Shown in pieces: positions 1 through 8,415 of a DNA stretch of 64,000 nt. Both the position numbers and the translations under genes were made by a program. The DNA comes from Sulfitobacter sp. DFL-14 (GTDB taxonomy: Bacteria > Pseudomonadota > Alphaproteobacteria > Rhodobacterales > Rhodobacteraceae). The stretch lies in assembly GCF_003335585.1 (NCBI RefSeq), contig NZ_QBFD01000025.1:169421-233420 (forward strand). The letters run 5' to 3'. Positions within the stretch are counted from its first letter, which is position 1. The number at the start of each line of letters is the position of its first letter. The notes below the pieces were generated by a model that did not search any database, was not told the origin of the DNA, and saw only the letters and a program-made list of their open reading frames with translations.

Positions 1-52
1 TGGCGGCGACAAGCCTGCCCACGTTCAGTTCCGCCAGATGCATTTCTTTCAT
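1..52 (-). CDS. DUF3291-family protein, N-terminus only (cut by window edge)
   Basis: Only about 17 codons are inside the window. The gene starts at an ATG (52-50, minus strand) after a GGGGAGAG ribosome site and reads MKEMHLAELNVGRLVAA. This closely matches the start of the neighbouring DUF3291 gene (HLAELNLG), so I infer a second, tandem copy. It runs in the same direction as the nuo genes and is probably part of that transcript. An inner ATG at 43 is an alternative start. The function of DUF3291 proteins is not established; they have a dimeric alpha/beta-barrel-like fold. Confidence 0.6.
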   Translation of the reverse strand, partial: MKEMHLAELNVGRLVAA

Positions 53-169
53 CGTCTCTCCCCTTGCCTACAGCGCCCCGCCTTTAACCTGATACACTCC
101 GTATCGCCGATGTCCCGAGAGCGCGAAGCGCGGCAGGGTATCGGCGATTCAAGTTTAAGGCGGGGCGCG

Positions 170-661
170 TTATCCGCAGGCCTTGTCCTTCCAAAGCTCT
201 GCCTCCTTGAGGTGATCCCAGCCAAAGGCGTGATCACCTGGCCCGTGCTGTTCCAGATGCCTGAACCGCGCCATCGCCTCGGCCATCGCCGGCCGGTGCC
301 CCACGGGCACCCACCACATGCAGAACCGCAGGTTGGCCCCCATGTCGTACCATTCCGCCTTGCGGTCATAGAACCGCTTGTGAACCGTGTTCCAGACGAA
401 ATGCTCCAGGCTCGCCACGTCCTCCCAGACGCTCAATGTCGAGGCCATGCGGGGGTTTGCGCCCATTGCGCCGTCAGCGTGGGTCTGTTCAAACGCCATC
501 TCCGCATCATCCATGCGCCAGACAAAGCCCGGCGAACGTGCGGCGACGCCGTTCACGAGGTCCAGACCGTTCACGAAATCCTGCACGCGCGGATCGTCCC
601 AGTCATATTTGAGAATGCCAAGGTTCAGCTCCGCCAGGTGATGTCCTTGGGGCTGTTTCAC
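170..661 (-). CDS. DUF3291 domain-containing protein
   Basis: A 163-residue soluble protein with no signal peptide. It begins with HLAELNLG, typical of DUF3291, and carries later family-like stretches such as SVWEDVASLEHFVWNTVH and a Trp-rich WWVPVGHRP. The fold is expected to resemble ABM-type monooxygenases, but no catalytic role is established. I chose the GTG at 661 because it lies directly after the stop of the upstream MAPEG gene (TGAGGTG) and the reading frame has no ATG until far into that gene. The tight spacing implies translational coupling and cotranscription with nuoF. It is followed by a second DUF3291 gene that leaves the window. Confidence 0.8.
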   Translation of the reverse strand: MKQPQGHHLAELNLGILKYDWDDPRVQDFVNGLDLVNGVAARSPGFVWRMDDAEMAFEQTHADGAMGANPRMASTLSVWEDVASLEHFVWNTVHKRFYDRKAEWYDMGANLRFCMWWVPVGHRPAMAEAMARFRHLEQHGPGDHAFGWDHLKEAELWKDKACG

Positions 662-662
662 C

Positions 663-1073
663 TCAGATAACGGCGCAGGCGGCCAGCCCCACCAACCCCA
701 GCACGGACAGCAATCCAACCGCCCAGAGGGCAGAGCGCAGGGGCTGGATTTCGGTGCCGATATGCACCACCGCCACCGCAATCCGCGACACCAGGAACAA
801 GGAGGCCAGGAGATTGACCCAGAACGGGTCCGCACCGGCCAGAATCGCGGCCACCGTCGCCCCTATGAAAGGGCCGGACATTTCCATCGCATTGGCAAAG
901 GCCCGCCCCCGGCGATAGGCGACATCGCTGTAATCGCGCTTGGGATGGCCACAGGCACAGGTGTTTTCCGCGGTCTTGCCCCGCGTCGCAACCATGCCCA
1001 GAACCAGGCTGACAACGGACCAGAGCGCCAGCGACAGGATCGCATGCCCGTAGGCGTCAAAACCCTCGATCAC
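663..1073 (-). CDS. MAPEG-family membrane protein
   Basis: A 136-residue integral membrane protein with about four transmembrane helices (roughly 9-29, 65-80, 84-105 and 113-134). It has the MAPEG-like signature RAxxNxxE at residues 57-64, found in membrane-associated glutathione/eicosanoid enzymes. Two cysteines in the first loop (C39, C41) are unusual. The start is a GTG that overlaps the nuoF stop by four bases (GTGA), so translation is coupled to nuoF. MAPEG proteins often handle lipid peroxides or electrophiles with glutathione. A protective role next to complex I is only an inference. Confidence 0.8.
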   Translation of the reverse strand: MIEGFDAYGHAILSLALWSVVSLVLGMVATRGKTAENTCACGHPKRDYSDVAYRRGRAFANAMEMSGPFIGATVAAILAGADPFWVNLLASLFLVSRIAVAVVHIGTEIQPLRSALWAVGLLSVLGLVGLAACAVI

Positions 1074-2365
1074 TCGGCTGCCACGGCGCTGACGCGCCCT
1101 GTCCGCTTGTGCTTGATCCGGTCTTCGATCTCATCGCGGAAATGCCGGATCAATCCCTGAATCGGCCAGGCCGCCGCATCGCCAAGCGCACAGATCGTAT
1201 GGCCCTCGACCTGCTTGGTCACATCCAGCAACATGTCGATTTCCTCGGGCTCAGCATCGCCTGTCACCAGCCGGTCCATGACCCGCATCATCCAGCCCGT
1301 GCCCTCGCGGCAGGGCGTGCACTGGCCGCAGCTTTCGTGCTTGTAGAATTTGGACAGCCGCCAGATCGCCTTGATCACATCGGTCGAATTGTCCATCACG
1401 ATCACCGCCGCTGTGCCCAGACCCGACCGCTGCTCGCGCAGATAGTCGAAATCCATGATCGCGTCTTTCATCTGCGCGCCTGGGATCAATGGCACGGAGG
1501 ACCCGCCGGGGATCACCGCCTTGAGATTGCTCCAGCCGCCCCGGATGCCGCCGCAATGGGTCTCGATCAGCTCTTCGAACGTGATGCTCATCGCCTCTTC
1601 GACCACGCAGGGGTTGTTCACATGGCCCGACACGGCAAACAGCTTGGTGCCCGCATTGTTGGCCCGGCCGAAACCGGCAAACCACTCCGGCCCGCGCCGC
1701 AGGATCGTCGGCACCACGGCAATGGATTCCACGTTGTTCACCGTGGTCGGGCAGCCATAAAGGCCCGCCCCCGCCGGGAACGGCGGCTTCATGCGCGGCA
1801 TCCCCTTCTTGCCTTCGAGGCTTTCCAGCAGGGCAGTTTCCTCGCCGCAGATATAGGCCCCCGCGCCATGGGCCAGGTAGAGGTCGAAATCCCAGCCGGA
1901 TTTCGCCGCGTTCTTGCCCAGCAGGCCCGCGTCATAGGCCTCGTCGATGGCCGCCTGCAACGCCTCGCGCTCGCGGATGTATTCGCCGCGGATGTAGATG
2001 TAGCAGGCATGCGCATTCATCGCGAAAGAGGCGATCAGGCACCCTTCGATCAGCGTATGCGGATCATGGCGCATGATCTCGCGGTCCTTGCAGGTGCCGG
2101 GTTCGGATTCATCCGCGTTGATCACCAGATAGGCCGGACGCCCGTCGCTTTCCTTGGGCATGAAGGACCACTTGAGGCCGGTGGGGAAGCCCGCGCCGCC
2201 CCGGCCGCGCAATCCGCTTGCCTTCATCTGGTCGATGATCCAGTCGCGGCCCTTCTTGATGATCCCGGCGGTGCCGTCCCAATGGCCACGCTGCTGCGCG
2301 CCCTTCAGGCTGCGGTCATGCATCCCGTAGATGTTGGTAAAGATGCGGTCCTGATCTGCAAGCAT
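1070..2365 (-). CDS. nuoF: NADH-quinone oxidoreductase subunit F
   Basis: The NADH- and FMN-binding subunit of the peripheral arm of respiratory complex I, on the cytoplasmic side of the inner membrane. The 431 residues match the usual length. The glycine-rich nucleotide site [10 protein letters not shown] is at 51-60, a second flavin/NADH stretch ([16 protein letters not shown]) at about 167-182, and the N3 [4Fe-4S] ligands are C346, C349 and C352 in [11 protein letters not shown] plus C392. The ATG at 2365 follows an AAGGGA site. The gene is separated from nuoE by two small genes, and the MAPEG gene follows with a 4-base overlap. Confidence 0.98.
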   Translation of the reverse strand: MLADQDRIFTNIYGMHDRSLKGAQQRGHWDGTAGIIKKGRDWIIDQMKASGLRGRGGAGFPTGLKWSFMPKESDGRPAYLVINADESEPGTCKDREIMRHDPHTLIEGCLIASFAMNAHACYIYIRGEYIREREALQAAIDEAYDAGLLGKNAAKSGWDFDLYLAHGAGAYICGEETALLESLEGKKGMPRMKPPFPAGAGLYGCPTTVNNVESIAVVPTILRRGPEWFAGFGRANNAGTKLFAVSGHVNNPCVVEEAMSITFEELIETHCGGIRGGWSNLKAVIPGGSSVPLIPGAQMKDAIMDFDYLREQRSGLGTAAVIVMDNSTDVIKAIWRLSKFYKHESCGQCTPCREGTGWMMRVMDRLVTGDAEPEEIDMLLDVTKQVEGHTICALGDAAAWPIQGLIRHFRDEIEDRIKHKRTGRVSAVAAE

Positions 2366-2431
2366 TGCTGCGTCCCTTACGTTTGTCTCGTCCCCTGAGG
2401 GTCGTTTGTCTGTTGCTCCGAAAGGAGCGTT

Positions 2432-2659
2432 CTATCCATCATCTGCTGCCCGGCGCGCCTGCCAGAGCTGATAGGCCACCACCAGCGCCCAGAACAGCGC
2501 CGCAAGTGCGGCAAAGTCGATCAGCAGCGCATAGCGCCCCGGCAATCCCAGTGCCGGACCGGCCCAGTTCGCGGCCAGCCAGATCAGCATGGTCCCGGCA
2601 ATCACCAGTGCCACGGTCTGCCCCTTGCGAGACTGTGCCTTGTCGCTTTGCTCACTCAT
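2432..2659 (-). CDS. small two-helix membrane protein, DUF5337-like
   Basis: A 75-residue protein with a charged N-terminus (MSEQSDKAQSRKGQ) and two hydrophobic helices at about 15-35 and 42-63, ending in a short charged tail. It resembles the DUF5337 proteins I associate with Rhodobacterales nuo operons between nuoE and nuoF; this is recognition from memory, not a search. It lies in the nuo transcript, 66 bases before nuoF. Its position suggests an accessory or assembly role for complex I, but no activity can be read from the sequence. Confidence 0.75.
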   Translation of the reverse strand: MSEQSDKAQSRKGQTVALVIAGTMLIWLAANWAGPALGLPGRYALLIDFAALAALFWALVVAYQLWQARRAADDG

Positions 2660-2686
2660 GCCTGGCCCGGTTGCCCCCTCGGCGGT

Positions 2687-3523
2687 TTACTTCTTTTTCT
2701 TCTTCGAAAACTCGGTTTCGCCGCCTTTTGCAAGGATCTTGGCCTGGCTCATCCAGTCGTCACGTTCGATCCGGCCCTTGAAGCGCAGCCGCGCATCGAC
2801 CCAGGCGATCTCTTTCTTGCGCCAGCCCGCGACCTGGCTGTAATGCCAGATGCCCAATTCGTTCAGCGTCTGCTCCAGCTTGGGACCGACACCGCTGATC
2901 AGTTTCAGATCATCGGCACCTTCGGCGCGTGGGGCGTCCATCAGATCGGGCTTGCCGTCAGCCGCCACCGGCGCACGCTTGGCCTTGGCCGGTGCGGCCT
3001 TTGCCGCTGGTGCCGGCTCCGCCACAGCCGCTGTGGCGCTTGCCGCGGCCTTTGCCGGGGCCGCTTTCTTGGCAGGCGCATCCGCGCCCTCTATCTCGTA
3101 TTTCCATTCGCCCTTGCGCGCCGCCAGTTCTGCCTGACCCGCCAGCGGTTTGGTGGGCTTGATGACGGAACCCGATGCAGGTGCAGCCGCTTTCGGCGTG
3201 TCGGCCTCCGCGGCAGCTGCCGGTTCCTCAGCCGCCTCGGGCACGTCGGAAACGGCCGGGGCAACAGCAGATGCAGCAGCAGTCGGCGCGGCAACGGCAT
3301 CTGCCGTCGGCGCTGCCATGGTGCTGCCGCTGGATGCACCCGGACAGATGGTCAGGGAAAGGAACAGACCGACAACCAGCGCGATGACAATGGCCAGGAC
3401 CGCGGCGGCGGCAAAGCCCCACCCGCCGATCAGCATCAGCAAAAGCCCGATCACAACGCCCGCAACAATTGCCAGTCCCCAGCTTTTCGCGGTGCAGCTC
3501 ATCGAATTGTCATTCTCAGCCAT
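2687..3523 (-). CDS. membrane-anchored protein with C-terminal helix-hairpin-helix-like domain shared with NuoE
   Basis: A 278-residue protein with two N-terminal membrane helices (about 15-33 and 37-58), a long low-complexity Ala/Pro/Lys linker (about 60-200), and a C-terminal domain at 204-278 that starts DDLKLISGVGPKLEQTLNEL and ends in a Lys run. This domain closely matches residues 339-408 at the end of the neighbouring NuoE: both have GVGPKLE, an HY.Q(I/V)AGW block and FKGR..RD(D/N)W. The GxGPKxE segment looks like a helix-hairpin-helix. It sits between nuoE and the DUF5337-like gene. I infer a membrane-tethered partner of complex I, with unknown function. Confidence 0.8.
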   Translation of the reverse strand: MAENDNSMSCTAKSWGLAIVAGVVIGLLLMLIGGWGFAAAAVLAIVIALVVGLFLSLTICPGASSGSTMAAPTADAVAAPTAAASAVAPAVSDVPEAAEEPAAAAEADTPKAAAPASGSVIKPTKPLAGQAELAARKGEWKYEIEGADAPAKKAAPAKAAASATAAVAEPAPAAKAAPAKAKRAPVAADGKPDLMDAPRAEGADDLKLISGVGPKLEQTLNELGIWHYSQVAGWRKKEIAWVDARLRFKGRIERDDWMSQAKILAKGGETEFSKKKKK

Positions 3524-3562
3524 CTAAAGTTCCCTCTCCCGTCAGACCGGTAGCGGTCCGGA

Positions 3563-4825
3563 TTACGTGTCGTAGAGACCATCCTTGCCGGCACGCGCGG
3601 AAAACTCGGTTTCCTCTCCCGCAGCCAGGCGTGTGGCCTGATCAACCCAGTTGTCGCGCGACACACGGCCCTTGAACCCCTTGAGGTTCTCATCGACCCA
3701 GGCCACTTCCTCCGCACCCCAACCGGCAATCTGATCGTAATGGAAGAATCCCATATCGTTCAGCATTTTTTCCAGCTTGGGCCCGACGCCCCTGATCATC
3801 TTGAGATCATCCGCCCCGGTATCGCGTGCGGCGGCCATTGTGGCGGGCTTGGTGCCCGGCCCCGTCGGCGCTGCTGCGGCTTGCGCCTTTGCCTCCTGCT
3901 TGCCGCCGGGGGCAACGCTGCCCCGCGCCGGTTTCGCCTTGGCCTTGACCTTGGGCGCCTCGCCTTCAGCTTCGGCGTGTTTGTCGGAACTGTCACCCTT
4001 GTTGCGGGGGGCCTTGGCCTCTGCCTTGCTGCGGCCGGCCTGCGCGCCATCCGGGCCTTTGGGCGGCATCATGTCGTCCCGCTTGGCCTTGGCCGGTTTG
4101 CCGCCCGCATTGGCGGCCTTGCCCTGCCAGGGCGTCAGCAGGGGCACCTCTGTGCCGTCGATCCGCTTGATCGTGTCGCCGATATCGACCGCAAGCTGCA
4201 CGCTGGCGTTATACTGCGTGCGGCCGCTGTCGTGATCCTTGAGGCTGGTCAGCCCGCCCAGAGGCTCGGAAGCATAGCGCCCGTTCTGCGGACCCGGCAC
4301 CGGCACCTTGCCCGCCTCCATCTCATCCAGCAGCTTGCCAAAGCCCTCTGCGGTCAGATCCTCGTAATAGTCCTTGCCGATCTGCGCCATCGGCGCATTG
4401 GCGCAGGAACCCAAGCATTCGACCTCTTCCCAGGAAAACTTGCCATCCGCCGAAAGCTCATGGGCATTGGGCGCGATCCGCTCCTTGCAGACCGCCATCA
4501 GGTCCTCTGCTCCGCAGATCATGCAGGAAGTGGTGCCGCAGACCTGAATATGTGCCACCGAACCAACGGGTTGCAGCTGGAACATGAAGTAGAAAGTCGC
4601 AACCTCAAGACCCCGGATATAGGCCATGCCCAGCATCTCCGACACATGCTCGATCGCCGGACGGGAGAGCCAGCCCTCCTGCTCCTGCGCACGCCAGAGC
4701 AGCGGGATAATGGCAGAGGCCTGCCGCCCTTCGGGGTATTTGGTGATCTGCGCTTCGGCCCACTTCTGGTTGGCGGGCGTAAAGGCGAAACTCTCGGGTT
4801 GTTCGTGGTGCAGTCGGCGGAGCAT
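3563..4825 (-). CDS. nuoE: NADH-quinone oxidoreductase subunit E with C-terminal extension
   Basis: The thioredoxin-fold [2Fe-2S] subunit of complex I, which carries cluster N1a next to NuoF. The N-terminal ~175 residues are canonical: ligands C96 and C101 ([11 protein letters not shown]) and C137 and C141 ([10 protein letters not shown]). At 420 residues it is much longer than the usual ~160-240. The extra part is a Lys/Ala/Pro-rich linker (about 230-335) and a compact domain at 339-408 ([20 protein letters not shown] onward) that is homologous to the C-terminus of the next gene. The ATG at 4825 follows GAGAGGAA. Extended NuoE proteins are usual in Rhodobacterales as far as I know; the role of the extra domain is not known to me. 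Confidence 0.97.
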   Translation of the reverse strand: MLRRLHHEQPESFAFTPANQKWAEAQITKYPEGRQASAIIPLLWRAQEQEGWLSRPAIEHVSEMLGMAYIRGLEVATFYFMFQLQPVGSVAHIQVCGTTSCMICGAEDLMAVCKERIAPNAHELSADGKFSWEEVECLGSCANAPMAQIGKDYYEDLTAEGFGKLLDEMEAGKVPVPGPQNGRYASEPLGGLTSLKDHDSGRTQYNASVQLAVDIGDTIKRIDGTEVPLLTPWQGKAANAGGKPAKAKRDDMMPPKGPDGAQAGRSKAEAKAPRNKGDSSDKHAEAEGEAPKVKAKAKPARGSVAPGGKQEAKAQAAAAPTGPGTKPATMAAARDTGADDLKMIRGVGPKLEKMLNDMGFFHYDQIAGWGAEEVAWVDENLKGFKGRVSRDNWVDQATRLAAGEETEFSARAGKDGLYDT

Positions 4826-4863
4826 TTCGTGTTCCTCTCGCGGACAAAAGCCGCGCTTTGAAT

Positions 4864-5190
4864 TTATATGTCGATACTACCGTCGGGTAGTGAGTGTTCT
4901 TTCCAGATCGTCGCGATGTCCTTGCAGGCCTCACCACCACGCGGACAAACCAGGGGCCGCTCATAGCACCGCAGTTCATTGGTCCAGAGCTGCGCTTCGC
5001 CGCAACGCGGCTGTTCGATCACCGGCTGTTCAGGTCTTGCCCCGCCCAGAAAATCCTCAAGTGTCAGAAAAGGCCCATTGGTCAGTTCCGCGCGCGCGGT
5101 CCCGCGATCACCCCAAACGGAAAGAGCGGCATATCCGCCCCCCAGAGCAGCAATCGCAGCAAGCGTGAAGACAAAGAACTTCGCGCGCAT
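4864..5190 (-). CDS. small exported or membrane-anchored four-cysteine protein
   Basis: A 108-residue protein between nuoD and nuoE. Residues 4-24 form one hydrophobic helix (signal anchor or uncleaved signal), and the rest is predicted outside the membrane. Four cysteines, C63, C75, C82 and C89, lie in the C-terminal half and could form two disulfides in the periplasm. I place the start at the ATG at 5190, which overlaps the nuoD stop (TGATG); a GTG one codon upstream is possible. I do not recognise a family. Its position within the nuo transcript suggests an accessory role. Confidence 0.72.
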   Translation of the reverse strand: MRAKFFVFTLAAIAALGGGYAALSVWGDRGTARAELTNGPFLTLEDFLGGARPEQPVIEQPRCGEAQLWTNELRCYERPLVCPRGGEACKDIATIWKEHSLPDGSIDI

Positions 5191-6434
5191 CACCGGTCAA
5201 TCTCCCCGAACACCACGTCCATGGTGCCGATGATCGCGGCGATATCCGCCAGCTGGTGGCCTTTGGAAATGTGGTCCATCGCCTGCAGATGCAGGAAGCC
5301 GGGCGCGCGGATCTTGGCGCGGTAGGGTTTGTTGGAACCGTCCGCCACAAGGTAGACGCCGAATTCGCCCTTGGGCGCCTCGACCGCGCAATAGACTTCG
5401 CCCGCAGGCACGTGGAACCCTTCGGTGTAAAGCTTGAAGTGGTGAATCAGGCTTTCCATGTCGGTCTTCATCGCGGTGCGGCTGGGCGGTGTGATCTTGC
5501 CACGGGCCAGCACATCGCCCTTCCCTTCAGGCGCGCGCAGCTTTTCGATGGCCTGTTCCATGATGTGCACGGACTGGCGCATTTCCTCCATCCGGCAGAG
5601 GTAACGGTCAAAGCAGTCGCCGTTCTTGCCCACCGGCACCTGGAAGTCGAACTCGTCATAACATTCATAGGGCTGCGACCGCCGCAGGTCCCAGGCCAGG
5701 CCCGATCCCCGCACCATCACGCCGGAGAAGCCGTAGTTCAGGATGTCCTCTTCGCTGACCACGCCGATGTCGACGTTGCGCTGCTTGAAGATGCGGTTCT
5801 CGGTCAGCAGACCGTCAATATCCGCAAGGATTTCGGGGAAGGATTTGCACCAGGCCTCGATATCGTCGATCAGCGCTTCGGGCAGGTCCTGATGCACGCC
5901 GCCGGGCCGGAAATAGGCCGCGTGCAGACGCGCGCCGCAGGCGCGTTCGTAAAAGATCATCAGCTTTTCGCGCTCTTCAAAACCCCAGAGCGGCGGCGTC
6001 AGCGCGCCCACGTCCAGCGCCTGCGTGGTCACGTTCAGCAGGTGGTTCAGCACGCGGCCGATCTCGCAGAACAGCACCCGGATCAGCGAGGCGCGGCGCG
6101 GCACCGGTGTGCCGGTCAGCTTTTCGATGGCCAGGCACCAGGCGTGTTCCTGGTTCATCGGTGCCACGTAATCCAGCCGGTCGAAATACGGCAGGTTCTG
6201 CAAATACGTCCGGCTTTCCATCAGCTTTTCGGTGCCACGGTGCAGCAGGCCGATATGCGGGTCGCAGCGCTCGACGATCTCGCCGTCCAGTTCAAGCACC
6301 AGACGCAAAACCCCATGCGCCGCAGGGTGTTGCGGGCCGAAGTTGATGTTGAAATTGCGGATCTTCTGTTCGCCCGTCAGGGCGTCGGTCGATCCGTCGT
6401 CATAGCGGTTCACGCGAATATCGCCGTCCATCAT
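5190..6434 (-). CDS. nuoD: NADH-quinone oxidoreductase subunit D
   Basis: The 49-kDa-type subunit of complex I, lining the quinone-binding cavity with NuoB. The 414 residues start at the ATG at 6434 with an AGGGA site five bases upstream; the open frame extends further but that part overlaps a small coupled ORF and is not NuoD-like. Family blocks are [13 protein letters not shown] (about 34-46), [12 protein letters not shown] and [15 protein letters not shown] near the quinone cavity, and a C-terminus ending in [18 protein letters not shown]. The hydrogenase-type nickel cysteines are absent, as expected for complex I. It is followed at once by the four-cysteine protein. Confidence 0.97.
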   Translation of the reverse strand: MMDGDIRVNRYDDGSTDALTGEQKIRNFNINFGPQHPAAHGVLRLVLELDGEIVERCDPHIGLLHRGTEKLMESRTYLQNLPYFDRLDYVAPMNQEHAWCLAIEKLTGTPVPRRASLIRVLFCEIGRVLNHLLNVTTQALDVGALTPPLWGFEEREKLMIFYERACGARLHAAYFRPGGVHQDLPEALIDDIEAWCKSFPEILADIDGLLTENRIFKQRNVDIGVVSEEDILNYGFSGVMVRGSGLAWDLRRSQPYECYDEFDFQVPVGKNGDCFDRYLCRMEEMRQSVHIMEQAIEKLRAPEGKGDVLARGKITPPSRTAMKTDMESLIHHFKLYTEGFHVPAGEVYCAVEAPKGEFGVYLVADGSNKPYRAKIRAPGFLHLQAMDHISKGHQLADIAAIIGTMDVVFGEIDR

Positions 6435-6550
6435 TTCGGTCCCTTCAACTGGCGCTGCTGCGGATGAGGACGGTTCGCGCGGACCCGCACCGGCAACTTC
6501 TGGCGGGTGCCGAACAACCGGGACAAAACTTCTTCCAGAAATGCGATCAT
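6431..6550 (-). CDS. 39-residue basic ORF coupled between nuoC and nuoD
   Basis: A short frame beginning [14 protein letters not shown], an amphipathic helix, and ending in a basic tail rich in Arg, Gln and Pro ([13 protein letters not shown]). Its ATG overlaps the stop of the upstream 57-residue ORF (TGATGATC), and its own TGA overlaps the two nuoD ATG codons. This arrangement suits stop-start coupled translation. It is too short for homology judgement by eye, so it could be a real micropeptide or a coupling device. No family recognised. Confidence 0.42.
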   Translation of the reverse strand: MIAFLEEVLSRLFGTRQKLPVRVRANRPHPQQRQLKGPK

Positions 6551-6723
6551 CACAGTTTCTCCAACTCTTGCAGTTTGAGCCCCATCCACCACAGCAGCGC
6601 AATGGTGCCAAAGGGGATCAGACAGGCCGCCGCCCAGTATTTGTTGATGCCGAAGAAGGGCAGCAGTTTGACCATCGGAATGGCTGTCAGCGCGGACAGG
6701 AGAAGCCACCAGAATCCGCCCAT
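6550..6723 (-). CDS. 57-residue two-helix membrane protein between nuoC and nuoD
   Basis: The frame starts at an ATG that overlaps the nuoC stop (TAATG) and encodes [20 protein letters not shown] followed by a second hydrophobic segment (about 31-47) and a LQELEKL tail. The two helices are separated by a short loop with FFGINKYW. It ends in TGATG, coupled to the next ORF. Overlapping start and stop signals at both ends and clean hydrophobic character support real coding. No family recognised. I infer an inner-membrane peptide possibly associated with complex I. Confidence 0.65.
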   Translation of the reverse strand: MGGFWWLLLSALTAIPMVKLLPFFGINKYWAAACLIPFGTIALLWWMGLKLQELEKL

Positions 6724-7331
6724 TACTTGGCTCCTTCCGCCTTGTCGTCACCCGGCAGGATGTATTCCGCGCCCTCCCAGGGCGACATGAAATCAAACTG
6801 GCGGTATTCCTGCACCAGCGACACCGGCTCATAGACCACGCGTTTCTGCGCCTCGTCATAGCGGACTTCGGTATAGCCCGTGGTCGGGAAATCCTTGCGC
6901 AGCGGATAGCCGCGAAAGCCATAGTCGGTGAGGATGCGGCGCAGGTCCGGGTGACCGGAGAACAGGATGCCGAACATGTCGAAAACTTCACGCTCGAACC
7001 AGTTGGCCGAGGGGTGGACGTTGACCAGGCTCGGCACCATGTCCTTTTCCCGCGTCGCGACCCGCAGGCGGATGCGGTGGTTCTGATACATGCTCAGCAG
7101 GTGATAGACCACGTCGAACCGCTTGGCCCGGCCGGCATAATCCACCGCCGTGATGTCCACGAGGGTGGAGAAACGGCAGGTCGGATCGCCCCTGAGGAAC
7201 TCCACCAGCCCGGCGATATTGGTCAGGGTGACATCCATGTTGAGCTCACCCTGCGCGATGTCCCACGCGAGGATGCAATCGGGGCGTTTGGCCTCGATAT
7301 AGGCACCAAGTTCCTGAAGTTGCTCGCTCAT
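6723..7331 (-). CDS. nuoC: NADH-quinone oxidoreductase subunit C
   Basis: The 30-kDa-type subunit of the complex I peripheral arm, contacting NuoD and NuoB. It has 202 residues, as expected for a separate (not nuoCD-fused) subunit. The family signature [11 protein letters not shown] is at 112-122, followed by [20 protein letters not shown] at 126-145. The ATG at 7331 is preceded by GAAGGA. Its stop overlaps the start of the 57-residue ORF, and nuoB lies 24 bases upstream in the transcript. Confidence 0.97.
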   Translation of the reverse strand: MSEQLQELGAYIEAKRPDCILAWDIAQGELNMDVTLTNIAGLVEFLRGDPTCRFSTLVDITAVDYAGRAKRFDVVYHLLSMYQNHRIRLRVATREKDMVPSLVNVHPSANWFEREVFDMFGILFSGHPDLRRILTDYGFRGYPLRKDFPTTGYTEVRYDEAQKRVVYEPVSLVQEYRQFDFMSPWEGAEYILPGDDKAEGAK

Positions 7332-7355
7332 CTCAAATCCTTCCAGACGCGCGGT

Positions 7356-7901
7356 TCATCGCACGATCGTCCCGGTCCGGCGCATCTTGCGCTGCAGCTG
7401 CATGATCCCGTAAAGCAGCGCCTCTGCCGTGGGCGGGCAGCCCGGCACATAGACATCCACCGGCACGATCCGGTCGCAGCCGCGCACCACGGAATAGCTG
7501 TAGTGGTAATAGCCGCCGCCATTGGCGCAGGAACCCATGGAGATCACATAGCGCGGCTCGGGCATCTGGTCATAGACCTTGCGCAGCGCCGGGGCCATCT
7601 TGTTGGTCAGCGTGCCGGCCACGATCATCAGGTCGGACTGGCGCGGCGAGGCACGCGGTGCGGTGCCGAAACGCTCAAGGTCATAGCGCGGCATGGAGGT
7701 ATGCATCATCTCGACCGCGCAGCAGGCCAGACCGAATGTCATCCAGTGCAGCGACCCGGTGCGCGCCCAGTTGATGATGTCGGCGGTGGAGGTGACAAGG
7801 AATCCCTTGTCCTGCAACGCGGCATTCAGATCCTGCGTGGCAACCTCGCGGTCCGGTCCGGCCTTGTAGCTGCCCGGTGTGCCTGCGTCCGTTACTGCCA
7901 T
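7356..7901 (-). CDS. nuoB: NADH-quinone oxidoreductase subunit B
   Basis: The PSST-type subunit that holds cluster N2, the last iron-sulfur cluster before quinone. From the ATG at 7901 it has 181 residues; ligands are the adjacent C60-C61 in LACCAVE, C125 in [10 protein letters not shown] and C155 in YVPGCPP. I chose MAVTDAGT as start rather than the frame's first ATG at 7922, because 7901 gives a normal family length and has a GGGGCGC stretch upstream. The start overlaps the end of nuoA (its stop TAA is at 7892-7894), so the two are coupled. Confidence 0.97.
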   Translation of the reverse strand: MAVTDAGTPGSYKAGPDREVATQDLNAALQDKGFLVTSTADIINWARTGSLHWMTFGLACCAVEMMHTSMPRYDLERFGTAPRASPRQSDLMIVAGTLTNKMAPALRKVYDQMPEPRYVISMGSCANGGGYYHYSYSVVRGCDRIVPVDVYVPGCPPTAEALLYGIMQLQRKMRRTGTIVR

Positions 7902-8257
7902 TCCAGCGCCCCTTTCTTCCATTCATAGGCAAAGCCAGCCGTCAGCACGCCCAGGAAAACCATCATCGACCAGAAACCAACCATCGAAATGTCCTTGAAG
8001 GCGACCGCCCAGGGGAACAGGAACGCGATTTCCAGGTCAAAGATGATGAACAGGATCGAAACCAGATAAAACCGCACGTCGAATTTCATGCGCGCATCGT
8101 CGAATGCGTTGAACCCGCATTCATAGGCCGAGACCTTTTCAGGGTCCGGATTGCGCACGGCGACGATGACGGCGGCAAGGATCAGGATGGCTCCGAATCC
8201 GATGGCTACGGCCAGAAAAACGAGGATAGGCAGATATTCCCGCAGCATGTCGTCCAA
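7892..8257 (-). CDS. nuoA: NADH-quinone oxidoreductase subunit A
   Basis: The small membrane subunit at the junction of the two arms of complex I. It has 121 residues and three membrane helices (about 9-32, 63-83 and 92-112). The conserved loop motif YECGF (45-49) includes the cysteine that is a marker of the active/deactive loop. The start is probably the TTG at 8257, since GGAG lies seven bases before it; an ATG three codons later is the alternative. It is the first gene of the nuo operon, with a promoter-like sequence about 70-100 bases upstream. Confidence 0.95.
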   Translation of the reverse strand: MDDMLREYLPILVFLAVAIGFGAILILAAVIVAVRNPDPEKVSAYECGFNAFDDARMKFDVRFYLVSILFIIFDLEIAFLFPWAVAFKDISMVGFWSMMVFLGVLTAGFAYEWKKGALEWQ

Positions 8258-8326
8258 GGGGAGGCTCCTTTATGGTGCTGGGCACGGATGCGCCGGGGCG
8301 CTCGGGCCAGTCATGGCTTGGCTTCG

Positions 8327-8355
8327 GGTTTACTCTGCCGTCCCGACTGGGTCAA
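8327..8355 (-). promoter_or_regulatory. candidate sigma-70 promoter of the nuo operon
   Basis: On the minus strand TTGACC (8355-8350) is followed after exactly 17 bases by TAAACC (8332-8327). The -35 box matches five of six consensus bases; the -10 box is weaker (three of six). Placement about 70 bases before nuoA, in a stretch without genes, fits an operon promoter. Inference from sequence only. Confidence 0.45.
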
Positions 8356-8415
8356 CCAAGGGGGCATGATTTTGGCAGTCTGAAACGGACACCCGCAGGC
8401 CGGGATCATCAATGC

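Noticed and set aside
1070..8257. A broken nuo operon because nuoG-N are missing
   Set aside because: The window ends upstream of where nuoG is expected; nothing shows that they are absent from the genome.
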